Made by a program: the position numbers and the translations under genes. DNA of 7,815 nt. Origin: Chitinophagaceae bacterium (GTDB lineage Bacteria; Bacteroidota; Bacteroidia; Chitinophagales; Chitinophagaceae). The notes beneath the pieces were generated by a model. That model was not told the origin of the DNA and ran no database searches. It was given only the letters and a program-made list of their open reading frames with translations. Location of the stretch: NCBI GenBank assembly GCA_025963615.1, contig JAOQAL010000346.1, positions 1-7,815 on the forward strand, given 5' to 3'. Below, piece after piece: positions 5,945 through 7,815 of the stretch; the first letter of the stretch is position 1, and every line of letters begins with the position of its first letter.

Positions 5945-6499
5945 ATGCAGCTAACAGTAAATAGTGATACTGAATTATTAATACAGTTCCGCAACCCGGT
6001 TACAAAAGAAAAAGCATTTACCTCCATTCTGAAAAAATACCAGGAAAAGCTATATTGGCATGTCCGCCGCATGGTAATTGAGCATGAAGATGCTAATGAT
6101 GTTCTTCAAAATGTGTTTATCAGGGTATGGAATGGGTTGGAGAATTTCAGGGAAGACAGCCAGTTATACACCTGGCTTTACCGGATAGCAACTAACGAAA
6201 CCCTGACATTTCTGGAACAGAAAAAAAAGAGAACTTTTGTAAGTTTAAGCGATGTGGAGAGTGGACTTAGCAATAAAATAATGGCGGATAAAGATTTTGA
6301 TGGTAATAAGCTGGAGTGGAAATTGCAATTAGGAATACAGCAATTGCCTGAAAAACAGCGAATTGTATTTCAACTCCGATATTATGATGAAATGCCCTAC
6401 GAAGAAATGAGCCGGGTTTTGGATACCAGTGAAGGAGCGCTAAAAGCCAGTTATCATCATGCGGTTAAGAAAATTGAGGATTACATCAAAAATCATTAA
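5945..6499 (+). CDS. RNA polymerase sigma factor, sigma-70 family, ECF-like
   Basis: A 184-residue ECF-type sigma factor with only regions 2 and 4. Sigma-2 spans about 24-93; its core-binding and DNA-melting helices run through DANDVLQNVFIRVW (49-62) and the FREDSQLYTWLYRIATNE stretch (68-85). A variable linker follows. Sigma-4 spans about 128-178 with LPEKQRIVFQLRYYDEM, YEEMSRVLDTSEGALKASYHHA and a final basic helix that reads the -35-like region. The start is set at the ATG at 5945 (MQLTVNSDTELL); a GTG at 5930 would add five residues but overlaps the putative -7 element. It begins an operon: the next genes follow after 36 and 15 bp and encode a membrane protein and an exported small protein, which suggests regulated release of this sigma factor in response to an envelope cue. 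Confidence 0.93.
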   Translation: MQLTVNSDTELLIQFRNPVTKEKAFTSILKKYQEKLYWHVRRMVIEHEDANDVLQNVFIRVWNGLENFREDSQLYTWLYRIATNETLTFLEQKKKRTFVSLSDVESGLSNKIMADKDFDGNKLEWKLQLGIQQLPEKQRIVFQLRYYDEMPYEEMSRVLDTSEGALKASYHHAVKKIEDYIKNH

Positions 6500-6535
6500 A
6501 CTTTTGAGGCCAGAGGCTGTCTGAATAGCGTTAAA

Positions 6536-7303
6536 ATGAACAATAAAGAAACAATACAGGAACTTAAAGAACTCAACAGCCGGCTTGCAAGCCTGTCGCC
6601 GCCACCGGCCTATACAGTGCCGGAAGGCTATTTTGAGAATTTTGCTGCCCAGGTTTTGAATCGTATTCAGGCCCTGAATACTGACGATGCGGTGGAAGAA
6701 TTAAATCTTTTGTCTCCTGTCATTAATAGTATTTCAAAAGAATTACCGTACTCAGTTCCAAATGGCTATTTTGATGGTTTTGAAAATAAACTAATGTCGG
6801 CAATTCACCAGCCTGGTGATTATCAAACTGCTGGCGAAGAACTCTTTTCACTATCTCCTTTGCTTACCAGCATCGGCAAGCAAAATCCTTATGCCGTTCC
6901 ACAAGGCTATTTTGAAAATATTGAAAATAATATTAATTTAAAATCCAATACACAAACAGCAAAGACTGTTTCAATGGTCAACCGTAAATGGTTCCGTTAT
7001 GCAGCTGCCGCTGTTATAATTGGTTTTGTTACGCTGACAGGAATACAATTTTTAAATAACAATTCCCGCGGTGTGAAGCACTCATCCGAAGTAATTGATT
7101 TGAAAAATGTAAGCACTGCCGACATTAATGCCTTTATACAAATTACTGATGAAAGTGCATCTGATCAAAACAGTGCGACGGCATCGGCAAAAACGGATAT
7201 AAAAGATTTAATGAAAGATGTTTCTGACAAAGACATACAGGATTTTTTTAATAAAACATCTGCCGGAAGCGAAGAAGCCGATGCAGATATTATATTGAAT
7301 TAA
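6536..7303 (+). CDS. Single-pass membrane protein with three VPxGYF repeats; candidate anti-sigma factor
   Basis: A 255-residue protein without clear similarity to a named enzyme. A cytoplasmic-looking N-terminal part holds three copies of a module of about 46 residues. Each has an LSP-type helix segment leading to Y-x-V-P-x-G-Y-F-(E/D): YTVPEGYFE at 26-34, YSVPNGYFD at 72-80 and YAVPQGYFE at 119-127. The Tyr-Phe pairs are spaced 46 and 47 residues apart. One membrane helix (about 153-173) follows basic residues (NRKWFR), giving an N-in topology, and an acidic tail ends the protein. In the tail, VSTADINAF (192-200) and VSDKDIQDF (229-237) repeat one motif. It lies 36 bp after the sigma-factor gene and 15 bp before the small exported protein gene. 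The position and topology are those of an anti-sigma factor, but no classical zinc anti-sigma motif (HxxxCxxC) is present, so that role is inferred. Confidence 0.8.
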   Translation: MNNKETIQELKELNSRLASLSPPPAYTVPEGYFENFAAQVLNRIQALNTDDAVEELNLLSPVINSISKELPYSVPNGYFDGFENKLMSAIHQPGDYQTAGEELFSLSPLLTSIGKQNPYAVPQGYFENIENNINLKSNTQTAKTVSMVNRKWFRYAAAAVIIGFVTLTGIQFLNNNSRGVKHSSEVIDLKNVSTADINAFIQITDESASDQNSATASAKTDIKDLMKDVSDKDIQDFFNKTSAGSEEADADIILN

Positions 7304-7318
7304 TGTCACCCGAGGAAA

Positions 7319-7735
7319 ATGAAAAGATTATTGATCATACTCAGTTTGTTTATGCTAACCGGGGTTAGCCTTTTTGCCCAACAGGAAGACAATGATAATG
7401 GCAATGAGAAGATTCGTGATAAAATGAGTCAGTACATCCAGGAAAGATTGAGCCTCTCAAAATCCGAAGCCGAAAAATTCAGCCCTGTTTTTTTGCGATA
7501 TTTCAGAGATTGGAGAACTACTTTGCGGGAAAGTAAAGGAGAACCTGTTTTGTTGCGTCAACAAAAAATCGTAGATCTACGAGTGCGATACCGGGACCAG
7601 TTTAAGCAAATCATCGGGGAAAAAAGAAGTAATGAAGTATTTGACCACCAGCAACGTTTTATACAAGGAATTAAAGATTTACAACGGGAGCGTCTTGAAA
7701 AAAATGGCGGTGACAGACCTAGAAAATTTCGTTGA
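7319..7735 (+). CDS. Small exported helical protein, 'sensor of ECF-type sigma factor' type
   Basis: A 138-residue protein with a signal peptide at 1-20 (MKRLL start, SLFA before Q21), so it is periplasmic or surface-associated. The mature part is predicted to be nearly all-helical and strongly charged. RLSLSKSEAEKFSPVFLRYFRDW (43-65) and a second helix with IIGEKRSNEVFDHQQRF (98-114) recall the helical hairpins of LTxxQ / Spy-CpxP-like proteins and of the family annotated in Bacteroidota as sensors of ECF sigma factors. The C-terminus is very basic (GGDRPRKFR). A GAGGAAA stretch just ahead of the ATG is one of the better ribosome-binding sites in the window. It is the last gene of the sigma-factor cassette. 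A chaperone or stress-sensing role is plausible; direct evidence is lacking. Confidence 0.85.
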   Translation: MKRLLIILSLFMLTGVSLFAQQEDNDNGNEKIRDKMSQYIQERLSLSKSEAEKFSPVFLRYFRDWRTTLRESKGEPVLLRQQKIVDLRVRYRDQFKQIIGEKRSNEVFDHQQRFIQGIKDLQRERLEKNGGDRPRKFR

Positions 7736-7776
7736 TAATCTAATAAAGATTTACCCTTATAAATAAGATTTTACTA

Positions 7777-7784
7777 TATCTTTG
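7777..7784 (+). promoter_or_regulatory. Candidate -7 element for a gene beyond the right edge
   Basis: TATCTTTG is an exact match to TAnnTTTG, with 31 bases of window left after it. No start codon followed by a meaningful open frame is visible before the end, and no intrinsic terminator is seen between 7736 and here. A following rightward gene is likely but cannot be seen. Confidence 0.4.
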
Positions 7785-7815
7785 AACTTGGTGTTTTTCA
7801 TAGGTTAGCAACGGC

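Noticed and set aside
7738..7752. Short inverted repeat AATCT/AGATT after the last gene
   Set aside because: Only a 5-bp AT-rich stem without a T-run; too weak to call a terminator.

Overview
The window looks like a chromosomal segment of a Bacteroidota bacterium, most likely of the Chitinophagaceae/Chitinophagales type. This is judged from gene content and promoter style; no 16S or marker search was possible. Supporting signs are a TonB-dependent receptor with an N-terminal carboxypeptidase-regulatory-like domain, moderate-to-low GC, -7 elements of the TAnnTTTG type placed very close to start codons, few Shine-Dalgarno sequences, and a sigma factor / membrane protein / small periplasmic protein trio typical of this group.

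Layout. Positions 1-1454 (minus strand) hold the N-terminal 484 codons of a TonB-dependent outer-membrane receptor that runs off the left edge. A 306-bp divergent intergenic region follows. It contains the most striking non-coding signal of the window: six contiguous 11-bp units at 1481-1546, five with a TAAC core, reading toward the receptor. Their architecture is that of a Pho box (PhoB/PhoP-type direct repeats). On the plus strand come a DUF47/PhoU-like protein (1761-2408) and a PiT-family phosphate permease (2483-3682), which form a phosphate-uptake operon. Next are galE (3725-4780), a 7-bp minisatellite-like intergenic repeat (4781-4831), and the C-terminal half of a split transketolase (4868-5827) closed by a strong intrinsic terminator (5847-5881). 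The last block is an ECF-like sigma factor (5945-6499, alternative start 5930), a single-pass membrane protein with three repeats carrying a VPxGYF motif (6536-7303, candidate anti-sigma), and a small exported helical protein (7319-7735, 'sensor of ECF-type sigma factor' type). A good -7 element at 7777-7784 points to a further gene beyond the right edge.

How the genes fit together. The left half reads as a phosphate module: an outer-membrane receptor, probably under phosphate-starvation control, back to back with an inner-membrane phosphate permease and its regulator-like partner. The receptor's substrate is not known from sequence; a phosphorus-containing compound is an inference from context. 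galE and the transketolase half are housekeeping sugar-metabolism genes that appear to have their own promoters. The right half is a self-contained envelope-signalling cassette. No mobile element, CRISPR array, tRNA or rRNA was recognised.
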